Below, piece by piece: positions 12,393 through 23,752 of a stretch of DNA of 64,000 nucleotides. Under the pieces are notes generated by a model, which was given only the letters and a program-made list of their open reading frames with translations, was not told the DNA's origin and made no database searches. Position numbers and translations under genes: made by a program. The DNA is from Oryza sativa Japonica Group (Eukaryota > Streptophyta > Magnoliopsida > Poales > Poaceae), in NCBI RefSeq assembly GCF_034140825.1, contig NC_089042.1, forward strand, positions 26,255,001 to 26,319,000, given 5' to 3'. Each line of letters opens with the position of its first letter. The stretch's first letter is position 1.

Positions 12393-14957
12393 CTAGCAAC
12401 ATCCAAACCGGTTTGACTGTTTCTGATCATCCTTCGAATCACCCTCAATGCTTACCCTATTGAGGGATAGCTCCGCCTTGTAGGAGTCCGAATTCAAGAT
12501 CTTCCTGCTCACGTTGCTGTAGATCTCCTTGATTACGATCTCGAAAGCTGTCCTCACGTTTGTCGAGTCCAGAGCAGAGGTCTCCATGAAGAACAGCCCT
12601 TCAGCTTCAGCAAGTGCTTTGCCTTCCTCTACCGGCACTTCACGGATATTATCCAGATCACACTTGTTGCCCACCAACATCTTGGCTACAGTCGTGTCCG
12701 AATGTGCTGCATTGAATATAAGAACAGTTATTCGCTACTCCAGCCAAAAAATACATTTCTACATATGAATGAAAAGAAGCTATATTCAGATAGAAAAATC
12801 TTGTGGAACAAATGCAACAGCACACAACCATAAGTGCAACTCATGACTTCTTGTGAGTGGGTGGTGAGCATGCATGGAACAAAGCTGTAAAAGCATCAAA
12901 CAAGAGAAGACAATAGCTGTAGCACTATAATACTATATGCGTCTGTCACTCTGATGGCAAGAAACCAAAGCTTATGCACGACACATTATTATGAGTGCAT
13001 AGTAAGTTGCTTCCAGAAAACAGTGAGTATTACTTGCTTTGGAATTATTAATTAGAGCTCTTTTGAGTCCTCCCTTGAAGTCTACCAAAAAAGGAAGAGA
13101 TTCTTCGGAACAGAGAACAGAACATATATATAGTACAATATTAATTCCTGACGAACAATATTAGACTTCTTCAGTAAGCAAATCGATAACAGATAATCAA
13201 GGATATCCTTAGTAGTTTAAAGGGTGCAATAAAGTAGCATCCAAAAAAATCATAAGGGAGCATACATAGACAAACATAGCATCATCTTGAGCGCTCATAA
13301 GATAACTTACTAGGCTACAAGTTTATGATCAAGATACATAGAACCAAAATTTCACTACATGTAAGGTTGTATGTATGTTCACGAGCCAGTGAAGGACACT
13401 ACAGAAGGATAGATGCCGACTGAGAAAATACAGGAAGAAACACACAAGTAATGTGCAGTTTGACAAAATTGTGTTCTGGAGTATTCTGAAATTTCTTACA
13501 GTGAATAAAAAAACTAGCACACAACATGAATTATTACAATGTATCATCCTGAGGTTCATTGCATTACTAGCTGACTGTTGGTTAGGCCACAGTTTGTAAT
13601 TTGGATAAATTTTGTACCTGCCTCATAAATTGCATTAGTACTGTAGTTTTGCTTTACACAAAACTTTACCTTTCCAGATAAGAGTCATGCATCCTACATA
13701 AAGGATACATAAAAGGGAAGGACCTAGACAGTACATTACTGCATTTATTCCATGTTGGTTCCAAGTTCCAGCACAAAAGGCTAAATTTTTGCCTCCAACA
13801 AGAGGAAAGACGGAACCAAAAGGTTCCCAACACAAGCACAAAGGTCGTGTGCCGAACTGCCGATTTATCAAAGTAGAGTACTAATAGTGACTGAGATCAT
13901 GATCTTATCTGTAAATCCTATTGTGAGTTGTGACTAAGAAAATCGGTATCCAACTATCCATGATTCATGCTGCTTCAACCATATTGACAAAACTTAATCG
14001 GAATAACCGGAGGACATATATCACTCATAGGGTCAAGGCATTTCTAGCAGGGTCAATATTGCACGAACCAAGACAGCAATTACTACGCTTAACATCTCAA
14101 GCACTGATGAACCAACTGAAGTTAATCAGCTTCCTAACTTCATAAATCTGCAAACCTACCTTGGACACCCAAATAATTTGGTACCAAAAAAATTGTCTAC
14201 AATCACTACACTCCCAAATCAGTAAATCGCATAATCACACCACACCCTCATAGTGGTCCTCGCATTCATTCCTGGAACATTCCCCCACACACCACTGCTG
14301 CCTAAGCATCAAGATTCAGATCCAGATTCAGACCAGGTCCTGCAATCCGTCCGGTGTGTAGCGACACTCCTATCCCCAAAACAACCCATGCAAATCACTA
14401 TCTAGTAGGAACCCAAAAATGGTGCTCCCTTTGTTCGCAAATTTGACAGTGAATTGTTAACTAACACTAGTACAGCTCCCTTTCGAAGAACAACGAAATT
14501 AACAAAAAAGAATCAATCAGATCTATCCATACGCGTGGTTGGCAAAATAGCAGTGAGAGAACAGGTTGAGTTAAAAAAAATAAAAAATGTTGAAGGAGGA
14601 GGAGGAGGAGGAGTGTATACTGTTGAGTTCTTGGAGCCAGCGACCGACGTTGTCGAAGGTGGAGCGGCGGGAGATGTCGTAGACGAGGAGGGCGCCGAAG
14701 GCGCCGCGGTAGTAGGCGGAGGTGACGGCGCGGAAGCGCTCCTGGCCGGCGGTGTCCCAGATCTGGGCCTTGACGTCCTTGCCGTTGATGTCCATGCTCT
14801 GCGTCTGGAACTCGACGCCGATGGTGGCCTTGGAGTGGAGATTGAACTCGTTGCGGGCGTAGCGGGACAGCAGGTTGCTCTTCCCCACCGCGCTGTCCCC
14901 GATGATCACCACCTTGAACAGGTACTCCTCCGTCTCCCCCTCCGACTCGTCCCCCAT
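12393..14957 (-). CDS. Rab GTPase, RabA5 class (Rab11-like)
   Basis: A small GTPase that directs vesicle traffic at the trans-Golgi/recycling endosome and toward the plasma membrane or cell plate. Two exons on the minus strand, 14957-14621 and 12706-12393, give 216 residues; the GT-AG intron is 1.9 kb in phase 1. All G motifs are present: P-loop GDSAVGKS at residues 20-27, switch I TIGVEF from 45, WDTAGQE at 68-74, NKCD at 126-129 and ETSAL at 154-158. The protein ends FGCC, with the two terminal cysteines for geranylgeranylation. The short acidic N-terminus ([15 protein letters not shown]) and the [20 protein letters not shown] region match plant RabA5 proteins such as Arabidopsis RABA5c (ARA4). 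Nothing looks damaged. The start ATG is preceded in the same frame by open GC-rich sequence, but family length fixes it. Confidence 0.95.
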
Positions 14958-15612
14958 CCCTCCCTCCCCTCCGGAATGCGAATGAGCTCGAGCTCGCCGC
15001 GGCGAGGCTTTTGACCGAACACGAGCGCTGCTGCTCTCGCGGCGAGAGGTAGTGAGGTGGTGGGAGAAGCAGAGGAGGTGAGTGGGAGGCGAGTGGGACG
15101 CACGCACGGGTGGAAGACGGCGAGGCGGGTGAGGCTGACAGGTGGGGCCCACTGCGTTGTGAGGTTGGCGGTGGGGCCGAGGTGTCGGTGACGCGGAGGG
15201 GTGGGGGGGTGAGGAGGATGACGGGTGGGGTCACCGGGTTGGGAGGAGGTAGTGCGCGCACGCCAAGCTTCTTTCTGGCTGCTTTGTTGAGTTGGCGCCT
15301 CGTCGTCGTTATCGTGCCGACCAGACCAACGCGGCGACCGCGGGCCGCGGCGAAGACAGCTCGTCTCCCTCGCCGCCGGCCGCGTCAAAGGCCACTTCGT
15401 TGTATTAATATTACATAATATATTTGTGTTTTTTAAAATATTACATAATAAATAAAATATTTAATTGATGGGTTGAAACAACTCATACAATATAATGTAT
15501 TGTTTTGTTTGTATTGTTTCGTAAGTAGTACTTTTAAGGGATAAATTGTAAAACTCATTTTATCTAGACGAAATGTTCTTGTCATGTTATAAAAAATGCT
15601 AACATAGCATCT
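14958..15612. other. Rab promoter and AT-rich spacer
   Basis: 14958-15400 is GC-rich, with overlapping frames on both strands that have no domain content. It is most likely the 5' UTR and promoter of the Rab gene. 15401-15612 is AT-rich and featureless. Confidence 0.5.
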
Positions 15613-15621
15613 TATTTAATA

Positions 15622-17044
15622 GGAAAAATTTGCCACAGGACACGCAAAAAACATGTAATTGGCTGAGAGACACCGTTAAAATGTGACACGGCTGATAGAC
15701 ACTACAAAAATGTGTAATTGGCTATAGGACACCGGTCGCATTATTTTATTATTTCTGGTTCAAAAGAGGTGAGATATTTTTCTAAATGCCCAGATTGCCC
15801 CTTTTCTTTCCTTCTTTAAACACCAGTGGGTCCCACATGTCATAGACAGTGTAGGTTTAATCTAATTTTTAATAGGTTTTTAACCACCTGGCCTCACGCA
15901 TCATGGACTAATTTGTACCTAATTAATAGGGTGATTACTATTTGCTAATCATAAGTGGGGCCCACATTGCTCTCCTATCCTTCTTCTTCCTCACACACGC
16001 AGCGGAGCGGAGGAACGGCGCGCGAGCAGCGCGACGGCCCGAGTAGGACGGTCGGTGTCGACGGGTTCCTCAGCGGCGGCGGCTTCAGCCTGATGCTGTG
16101 GAAGCACGGCCTCGCCTCCGACCTCGTCGTCGATGCCAACATGGTGAACGCCGAGGGGGAGGCTCCTCAACAGGGCCGCCATGGGGGAGGGCCTCTTCTG
16201 GGCCATCCGAGGCGGCAGCGGCGGGAACTTCTCCGCGTCGTATTGCAGAACCAGAACGTGCAGTTCGAGTCCCTGTACCTCGGTAGTCGGCACACGCCTT
16301 GGCCTCGTCGCCGCCATGGCCGACACCTTCCCGGAGCTCGGGGTGACGGCGAGCGACTGCATCGAGATGATGTGGATCCAGTCCATGCTCTACTTCGCGT
16401 TCTACTGCACGGGGAAGCCATTGGAGATGCTCCTGGACAGGGGCACTAGCAAGCCGGACAAGTACTTGAAGGCCAAGTCCGACTCCGTACGTCCAAGAAC
16501 ATGCCCAGCCAAGTCTGGGAGACCACCTGGAGCTAGCTCCTCAAGGACGGTGCTGGGCTGCTCATCCTCGACCCCTACGGCGGCAAGATGGTCCACGTCG
16601 CGCCAGTGGTGATGTCGTTCCCGCACCGGCAGGCGCTCTACAACATCCAGTACTATGGGTTCTGGTCGAAGAGCAGGGCGGCGACGGAGAAGCACATGGG
16701 CTGGATCAGAGGGCTCTACGGTGAGATGGAGCCGTACGTGTCCAAGAACCCTAGGGGCGGCGCAGCAGCCATCGCCGCCGTCACAGGATCTCTCGCCGTC
16801 TGCCGCTCCTGGCGCGGGGGAATATGGCTCCAGGGGCAATCTTGTCATTTTGAAAATTTTCCACCTCTTTTGTCCCGGAAATAATAAAATAATGCGACCG
16901 GTGTCCTACGGCCAATTGCACGTTTTTTGTAATGTCCATCAGCCGTGTCATGTTTTCACGATGGCTCTCAGCCAATTACACGTTTTTTGCGTGTCATGCC
17001 TATTTAATACTCCCTTTGTTTCATAATGTAAGTCAAATTTTTCC
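15622..17044. mobile_element. Pack-MULE 1 (carries BBE-like gene fragment)
   Basis: Mutator-like element with inverted ends of about 180 bp (15622-15801 and about 16835-17044), flanked by the 9-bp duplication tatttaata at 15613-15621 and 17045-17053. The left end reads ggaaaaatttgcc; the right end reads caaatttttcc. No transposase is present. Near the right end, about 35 bp of the flanking host sequence (cctatttaatactcc onward) is copied inside the terminal repeat at about 16999-17034, in place of a few bases of the repeat. The cargo is described separately. Confidence 0.9.
15990..16790 (+). pseudogene. Captured berberine-bridge-enzyme-like fragment
   Basis: Frames on the plus strand encode pieces of a plant BBE-like FAD-linked oxidase: FLSGGGFSLMLWKHGLASDL, then MGEGLFWAIRGGSGGNF (both FAD-domain type), then ADTFPELGVTASDC, YFAFYCTGKPLEMLLDRGT, FPHRQALYNIQYYGFW and MGWIRGLYGEMEPYVSKNP, in the family order. 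Pieces lie in different frames and the segment between the FAD part and ADTFPEL is shortened, so no intact enzyme is made. The two FAD-attaching residues of active family members are not both identifiable. It lies wholly between the Pack-MULE ends, so it was captured from a host gene elsewhere. Confidence 0.85.
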
Positions 17045-17053
17045 TATTTAATA

Positions 17054-17412
17054 CTCCATTCGTTTCATAATGTAAGTCTTTCTAGCATTGTACACATTCA
17101 TATAGATATTAATGTATCTTTTTTTATAAAAGGGTTTTTTTTTACCCGGCCTCTACATCCAACTGGATATATACGGCCATTGAAATAGGAAACTTAGTCC
17201 CGCAAACAACCCAATCTGAAATTCGCTCCTTTGGATTTTTGAACTCAGGACCTTGGGGTACTACTCAGGTCACTGCAACCACTAGGCTACATGCCCTTTC
17301 GTGGATGTTAATGTATCTAGTCACACATGTGTTAACATCTATATGAATGTGTGTTAACATTTATATGAATGTGGACAATGGTAGAAAGTCTTACATTATG
17401 AAACGGAGGAAG
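17054..17412. mobile_element. Stowaway-like MITE split by a SINE
   Basis: Left end ctccattcgtttcataatg and right end cattatgaaacggaggaag are inverted copies flanked by TA. The inner parts (tctttctagcattg... and ...caatggtagaaaga) also pair. A SINE occupies about 17120-17307. The left end directly abuts the right target duplication of Pack-MULE 1. Confidence 0.8.
17120..17307 (-). mobile_element. tRNA-derived SINE
   Basis: On the minus strand it opens with gggcatgtagcctagtgg (A-box-like) and continues to ggtcctgagttcaaa (B-box-like), the RNA polymerase III promoter layout. It ends in an A-rich tail, seen as a T-run at 17120-17152 on the plus strand. It is flanked by the direct repeat ttaatgtatct at 17109-17119 and 17308-17318, extendable to about 15 bp with one mismatch. 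The family is probably one of the rice tRNA-type SINEs; I cannot say which. Confidence 0.8.
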
Positions 17413-17508
17413 TAGGAAAGAAACTCTTATTGAAAGTGGTCATACCTTCATCTGCAGGTAGCTAGGGGTCTCTCTCTATTCCATAAAATACTTAATCCTA
17501 GCTACGAA

Positions 17509-17792
17509 TCTATACTTTCTATATAGTTGATACCCACTAACAATTATTAGAAGCTAAATCTCAACATGCAAGCATGCCACATCATCACCCACTAGCAATT
17601 ACTATTCTAACCTATTTTAATCCATGCAAGCATGATATATAATCTACAATATTATATTATAGAGATCAACAAGTATGTGTCAAATCATCTTCCTCACATT
17701 ATTTTCTCAACATTTCAACTATCATCATTTCTATAATATTTAACATATATTTATCCATGAATCCTACAGCAAAGCGCGGGGTATCACCTAGT
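17509..17792 (+). mobile_element. Small non-autonomous Helitron
   Basis: Starts TCTATACTTTC after A and ends CTAGT before T, the Helitron A/T insertion rule with a CTRR-type end. A GC-rich block (gcaaagcgcgggg) sits about 10 bp before the end, where the terminal hairpin would be, though pairing is weak. The flanks 'aatcctagctacgaatctat' and 'atagattcatagctaggatt' are inverted copies, so the Helitron sits inside an older Stowaway-like element (about 17470-17840). Confidence 0.7.
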
Positions 17793-17992
17793 TTCAATAT
17801 ATGCGTATATAGATTCATAGCTAGGATTGATTTTTTATTAACTTTTTTTTATTTGATGGAGCAGTATTTGACAGGGCTCAAACTCCTAAATCTACATCTA
17901 CGTCATTTCAATACAATTACTTAATTTCCTTTTCAGCTGAAGCTAAGATCATTCTGTTAGATTCTAGCTTAAAAAAAAGGGTGAAGTTGGAG

Positions 17993-18210
17993 TTGAGGGG
18001 CCTATTTGATAGAGCTCTAACTTCTAAATTTAGTTTCAAGAATTGGGTCTAGAATAGGGTTATGGAGTAGCCTAAATCCAACTCCACCTTTCTAGTTTAT
18101 ATTGTGAGAATGCTCCACTCAACTCCGCTTTCATTTTAAATGGAGCTGAAACTGTTTGGCTAGAGCTAGAGCCGGAGTTGTAGATGTGCCAAATAGGTCC
18201 GAAGTTTTTA
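17993..18210. mobile_element. Unclassified MITE-like repeat
   Basis: 'ggggcctatttgatagagct' at left and 'tgtgccaaataggtccg' at right are imperfect inverted ends around sequence rich in 'agagctctaac' and 'ggagttg' units that partly pair. It resembles a non-autonomous DNA element, but I could not fix its limits. 18211-18547 holds nothing I recognise beyond the likely 3' UTR of the next gene. Confidence 0.4.
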
Positions 18211-18547
18211 AAAAATATTCTGATTTCTGGGTTTATTGCTCGCTCACATGTATGTCAGTGAGAGATAAGTTGGGAAATTCTAAATTTTATTACATGGAGA
18301 AGATATGTAACTAGATGAACATATTATATATTGCAGGAATCTGGATGTTCAAAGCGTGATTAATTGTCTTATCGACCACAATTATTCAAGAACCGAACCA
18401 CACGACATGCACGACGTCCAAACTAAATTAAGTGCCATGGCATTAGCATGCACAAACTTTTATTAAAACCACACCCGGGGCGGCCTCCATCGATCGGTCG
18501 ATCACAACAACAATTACGCATGCATATGCTAGCTAGTTAATCAGAAC

Positions 18548-19516
18548 TTAGAGGTGGCAGATGCATCTGTAGTGGTAGGCGCTGTTCATGGGATCGCCGG
18601 CGTCGACGGGGACTTCCTGCACGCTGCACCGGCGGCGGCAGCCGCGGCACTCGTTGTAGGTGCACGTCGGAGCCCTCGACCCGATCGCCATCCTCCTCGC
18701 CGCCGCCGCCGCCGACGCCCGGCTGCTCCCGCCTCCCCGTGCTTCTCCTTCTGATGATGATGATATCTCAGTTTGGGCCTAACAAGAAACATGGCAAGAA
18801 CACAAAGTCAATTAAACTGAAGCAACTCACCTAAGGCTATTCGACCTTTAACATCATCTTCGTCACATTGGTATGCATCTTTTACTTCTTATTATCTTAT
18901 ATATATAGATCCTATTTTGAAGAAGCTTAAAATTCTTAGAAACTACCAGTCGGTAGTCAGTTTCTAAGAATCTAAACAATCTTGGTTTCTTAGCTTCTAG
19001 TTTTTAGTTCTTTTTTTTCTCTAACCATATATTTCCATATATTTTATCAGAATCTAAGTGAGAATATAAACTGTTTGAAGACCTAGAGACTTTTGAAGAA
19101 GATGCAGTGGTTAGAAGCTCTCCATGACATATATAGCCATGTATACTCGATCATGGAGCTACAGCTAGCTTGCTTTAGATTAGATGCATCAGAGAGATCG
19201 AGCTAGCAGAAGTTACGTACGGGCAGACGTACACTTGTTACCACCGGTACTTCTTCTGTCGTCGACGGCGAGAGTACCCGAGCAGCAGCAGCTAAAACGA
19301 CACCAACTTCTGTACAAAAGCATTCGAGGAATCGAGGGATCAAGAACGCGATCGAGAAACATTGATTCATTTGTCAACGATACATATATAAGCCTGCAAA
19401 TTAACTTCAAATACTCACGAATTATATATACCTGCAGTAATCACAAGAGTGGCAACGATCAGGAGAAGAAAGTACAGCAACATCTTCAGTTTATTCGTTC
19501 CTGGCTCAGCGGCCAT
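18548..19516 (-). CDS. EPFL9: EPFL9/STOMAGEN-type secreted peptide precursor
   Basis: Precursor of a secreted cysteine-rich peptide of the EPIDERMAL PATTERNING FACTOR-like family. In Arabidopsis, EPFL9 (STOMAGEN) comes from inner leaf tissue and promotes stomata by competing with EPF1/2 at TMM-ERECTA receptors. Three exons on the minus strand: 19516-19432 (phase 1 join), 19309-19221 (phase 0) and 18778-18548, giving 134 residues. All junctions are GT-AG; the second donor is cccGTACGT. Residues 12-28 (MLLYFLLLIVATLVITA) form the signal-peptide core. A variable pro-region follows, and the mature part starts near IGSRAPTC. Six cysteines lie in the STOMAGEN pattern TCTYNECRGCRRRC, ending SAYHYRCICHL. 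Rice has two EPFL9 genes; the more diverged loop here (RRRCSVQEV) may mark the second one, but that is a guess. Orientation and a TATA box about 130 bp upstream support a live gene. Confidence 0.92.
18880..19100. repeat. 'cttctnagaa' element remnant in EPFL9 intron 2
   Basis: Contains 'agaagcttaaaattcttag', 'cagtttctaagaatctaaac' and 'tagcttctagtttttagttc'. These blocks are similar to 22220-22350 and 40000-40215. A repeated non-coding family is likely; the limits are unsure. Confidence 0.4.
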
Positions 19517-19641
19517 TTTGCTATTCCAACCTGCCCTTTTTTTTTCTAGCAATACACACACACGTAGGCAAAATCAACAAGAAGAGATCGAGAGATGCTA
19601 AGCTTCCTGCAATATAAACGTACAGATATGAATCATGGACT

Positions 19642-19656
19642 CTTATATATATATAG
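19642..19656 (-). promoter_or_regulatory. TATA box of the EPFL9-type gene
   Basis: Reads cctatatatatataag on the minus strand, about 130 bp upstream of the ATG. It implies a 5' UTR of about 100 nt. Confidence 0.6.
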
Positions 19657-19942
19657 GTGCATCTCATATAGATACAGTTGTCTGAAGATGTGATCAGAGG
19701 AAAAAGGATATGAGATGATGCATGAATGCATGGAAATGTGGCATCAATCGGCGACAGAGAAGGCCGATGCATAGTGCACGATTTGTACGTAGTACGATTC
19801 TAGCGGATTCCTGAAATTACGTCGCAGGCGTGCAGCAACAGTATCCTTTGGATGCTTTTGGTTCTCTGAACCTTTTTCACCTTACCTTTCATTTAGATCG
19901 ATGGCCGAATGAGAAGAACAGACAGCTGGAAAGTAATTTCTA

Positions 19943-20048
19943 CTCCCTCCATCCCATAATATAACAACCTAGGACCAGCTGTCCAAATTCGTTGTACTAT
20001 GAAATGTCTCGTCCGGTTCTAATTTGTTATATTATGGAACGGATGGAG
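19943..20048. mobile_element. Very short Stowaway-like MITE (106 bp)
   Basis: Left ctccctccatcccataatat and right atattatggaacggatggag are inverted copies with TA on both sides. The inner part also pairs across most of its length. Confidence 0.85.
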
Positions 20049-20106
20049 TAGCTTTTGATTCACAGGGTAGTGGGATATGTATAGAATAGTTGAGTAATGT
20101 CTGGTA

Positions 20107-20280
20107 CTCTCCATCGTAAAATGTAAGAACTTAGAATCGGATAAGAAATATTTTAATACTATAAATATTAACAGTAGTAATACTATGATGTAAATAGTAG
20201 TAGTATTAGGATGTCTAGACACGTAGTAATATGATGTATTCTATCTTATCCTAGTTTTTTATATTTTAAGACGAACATAG
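20107..20280. mobile_element. Stowaway-like MITE, diverged
   Basis: Left ctctccatcgtaaaatgtaa and right tatattttaagacgaacatag are approximate inverted copies between TA dinucleotides. It contains several 'agtagta' and 'aatacta' runs. Confidence 0.55.
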
Positions 20281-20708
20281 TATTTTTTTATAAGATAAAA
20301 ATTGGTTCCATTGTAAAAAAAATGAGAACCATACAAGGTCTATATAAACCAACCCTACGAATAGACTAAGATCATGTCCTTTTCTTCAACTTTCTCATTT
20401 TCTATTAACGCACTTTTTAAAACTGTTAAACGGTACGTTCTTTTTTTAAAAAAAGTCTATATAAAATTTGTTTGAAAATTCAAATAAAACCATTTTCAAG
20501 TTATGTCTCTATAATCTATTTCTTTGATATGATCGTTTTTATTCTATATTAACTTAAAAAAAAACAACTCTCCATCTTTGCTAGATCTCAAGTGTTCGAA
20601 AAATTGTAAAATTGCAATCACCTAAAAAATATATCAAATTTTCATGTATAAATCCAGAAAAAATAGAGAAATGATCACACTTAAATACAAATTAGTAGTA
20701 ATTGATCA

Positions 20709-21202
20709 AGTAAATTGCATCAGCGATACACGAACTTATCAGGTAGGTGCAATTTAGTACATAAACTTGTAAAACACTTATTTTGATATATGAATTTGTC
20801 TGGTACGTGCAAACCAAAACCAAAATGGCACGACAAGGCTGATTCTTCAAAGTTGAACATTACAAATTATTACATGACATGCGTGGTGCACGTATGGTAG
20901 AATGGTTATATTTATAAATTTGTTTTCTACTTTATCTTACTTTGTTTCTATTCCTTGCATCGTTACTCGATTTTTTATCTCTTTCTTCATGCAATCAATA
21001 TACCTTATTATATGTTTTGCTAAATAGATCTTTATCTACGTGATATTTTCGTGAGACACATGTTTACATAGCATTCAAATCAATAACAAAAACAGTAAAA
21101 TTAACCTTGCCGTACGATTTTGGTCTTGTTCACACGCACCAAACAAGTTCATGCAACAGATTACACTCACTTGACAAGTTCGTGTACCACTGATGTAATT
21201 TT
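20709..21202. mobile_element. DNA element with long inverted ends
   Basis: The left end (gtaaattgcatcagcgatac, then acgaacttatcaggt) is the inverted counterpart of the right end (acttgacaagttcgtg, then taccactgatgtaattt). The arms are about 60-100 bp, size about 490 bp, with no coding potential. The superfamily is not assigned; Mutator-like is possible because of the long arms. Confidence 0.6.
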
Positions 21203-23752
21203 TCCCCCATAAATTTGATAAAATCTAACGAATTTTGATTAAGAAAAAAGTTGAAGGATTTATAATATGAAACGGAGGGAGTACTAAGTAATTAAACGTA
21301 GCGACGAAATTTTGCATGATAAAATTAACGATGTCAAGTACTATTTGCGTATAATGGTTAGCCACCTTGTGTGTCAAGCTGCCATAAACACCCCCCAATC
21401 CCCATCAACGATCTTTGGAAGAATCCAGCGTCATGTATATAATAAAAAAAGATTGGAATATATATATGGTGGTTTGGACGACAAATTGAAACGCTGAGAT
21501 ACAACACAACGATATGTTTCATAGATCTTGCAGTACTGTGTATACACATGCCCAGCTCGGACCCAAGAGAATCTATCAAGCACGTCTTCCCTGCACATAT
21601 AATGCCGTGAGAGTGTGGCTCCACTGTTTTCCTTTTTCGATCATATACATGACATACATCTAGCTAAAGTGCGCCTTCGTTCTAATTTAACAAACGTTTA
21701 TATAAGACGAACCTTACTTAATTTAAAAGCAGTCTCTCACGTGCACACATATGTAAATTAATATGGACATAGATTTAACTATGATGAATGATTAATACAG
21801 TTATTTACATACCAAGCTCGTCAGTTCCATTCCAGTGAACATTCTGGGTTGGATCTTGGAATTAAACTTTCATGTACGAGCTGATACGGCCATATGGGTG
21901 TACTATTATGTGCTTCAATATACAATATTTTTTACATTAATTATATCTAGAAGTGGTCATAATAGGAGCAAAACGTTAAATGATTTTGCTTCCCGATCGA
22001 TCTTGAGGATCGACAAAGTCACCACACTATCGGTGGATATGTTACCTATCATTGAAAAAAATATATATTGTAACCATAAATACGAGCACATATTTAAAGT
22101 TTAGAACTTAAACCTGGATAGGTAAGTTTGAACATAGAGAAGATAAGCAATTAAAAGCTACGCTCATTTTGCTTACACCCTAAATTTAATGATGGCCGCC
22201 AAACACTCCAGCTTTTTATCTAGCTAGATTCTGAGAAGCTATAGTTATGAAATTCAGAAAATAAACTAGAAGTTAAAAGCCAGTATTTTTAGACTCTAAA
22301 GCAATCAGATGTTTATCAGAATTTTAAGCTTCCCTAGACAAATAAGCTATATACATGTTGGTGACTCGTCAAACAACAAATCAACAATCGCAAGGCTCCA
22401 AGCGTGAGCTGGCTGTTGTACTCCTATAGTCCATTATAATTATACATACTGCAGCTGCACCGTGTGTTGATTGTTGATCATGTGGGTCCACGCCGTCACA
22501 GAGAAAAGCTGTAGAACGTTGCAGATGTTTTTTGGCAACACTAGTCATACACGTCGTCGCAGTGTTGTTGACTCTAGCTATAGGCCGGAGTACTCCTCAT
22601 CTGCAAGCATATGGCGCGAAGATCGCGACCAAAGCGCGCCCTCATCTGCAGCGTATCTTTGCATGCCGCTGTTCATCAACAGCAAACACACAACACACGC
22701 TGTTCGTTTTTTCACTTCTTAAAATTTCCACGTACTTTCTACCGTGCATCGATCGATCCGTGTCAAGTCAAGTGAAACAAAACCAGGGCTCCCTGCTGCA
22801 ACGTGATGAGGCCGGCCCTAGCTCAGCAGGGGCGGCACAGTTCTGGCATCGACAAGAAGAAACCAACAATGGGAAAGCTCCAAAGACCAAAGCTAGCTGC
22901 TATAGCTTGCTTGATCCAATCGGCAGGGACGACGACGACCATGACTCGGATGCCTGTAACACAGGGGTGGCGATCTAGCATGAAAATTAAGGACGGGATT
23001 TCAAGCCTGTATTGCCCACGCGAGAATCATGAGAGTCCCCGTGAAGTTCTCACTAAATCTTTTCTTTTCCTTGCTATACGCAGATGAAAACACGGGCTAT
23101 AGTTTTATCTAATTTATTTAGATATATTGTTATTTCTGGTTAGATCTGTCATTGGTCGTATGGTAGAGGTGCTCAGGTAAATAGGCTATAGACGCAGTGA
23201 CGAGCCGAGCAACAGTGTAGCAGCAGCTAGCCAGGCAACTGGGGCCGACCTACCTTGCAGGCGAGCGAGCAGCGGCGATGGCCAGCGACGACATACGTGC
23301 TTGGCCGGCTTCTGCAACGACGACGGTCGCGGGGAGCAATAATTGTGGGGAGAGGCAGGCATAAGACTGTACGAGCAGAGAGAGAGAGAGAGACCCGGAG
23401 ATCTGAGCAAATGCCGGGTGTGGCGTTCGAATTACTACAGTAATATGCATATGTGTCATTGACATGCTTTAGTCCTATACGTAAGTGACACCTACCAAGT
23501 ACTATATATACAGTACAATATAGGATTTATATCAATTACACACGAAACATATATTTTCTTCGTCTCGAAAATAAACAAACTTTATAAGAGCGGTGACACA
23601 TATGTACATGAAACTTAACCTTTTTTTTAAAAAAAAAATATACATGCAACTTTGCTAGCTTTGTCTCGATGCGTCGACGGCCCTTGATTCCCTGACCAAT
23701 CGTGCTGTGCAGCTGGATGCAATGCCTGCCTTTTACGGCATGTACAACAATA

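Larger units (their letters stand above)
19657..23743. other. Intergenic, repeat-rich, no gene recognised
   Basis: Holds Stowaway-like elements at 19943-20048 and 20107-20280, a MITE of the 'aaactgttaaacgg' group near 20395-20580, a long-ended element at 20709-21202 and another 'cttctnagaa' remnant near 22220-22350. Frames at 22471-23087 show no domain. At 23240-23375 (-) an ATG-led frame (MPASPHNY...) ends at a good donor, caagGTAGGT; I could not find a partner exon. The rest shows nothing I recognise. Confidence 0.5.

Noticed and set aside
17258-17305. tRNA-like A-box and B-box on the minus strand
   Set aside because: No cloverleaf or acceptor stem; the A-rich tail and target duplication show a tRNA-derived SINE.
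22471-23465. Cluster of short frames including an ATG-led frame with a good donor near 23240
   Set aside because: No second exon found and no homology recognised; left as intergenic.
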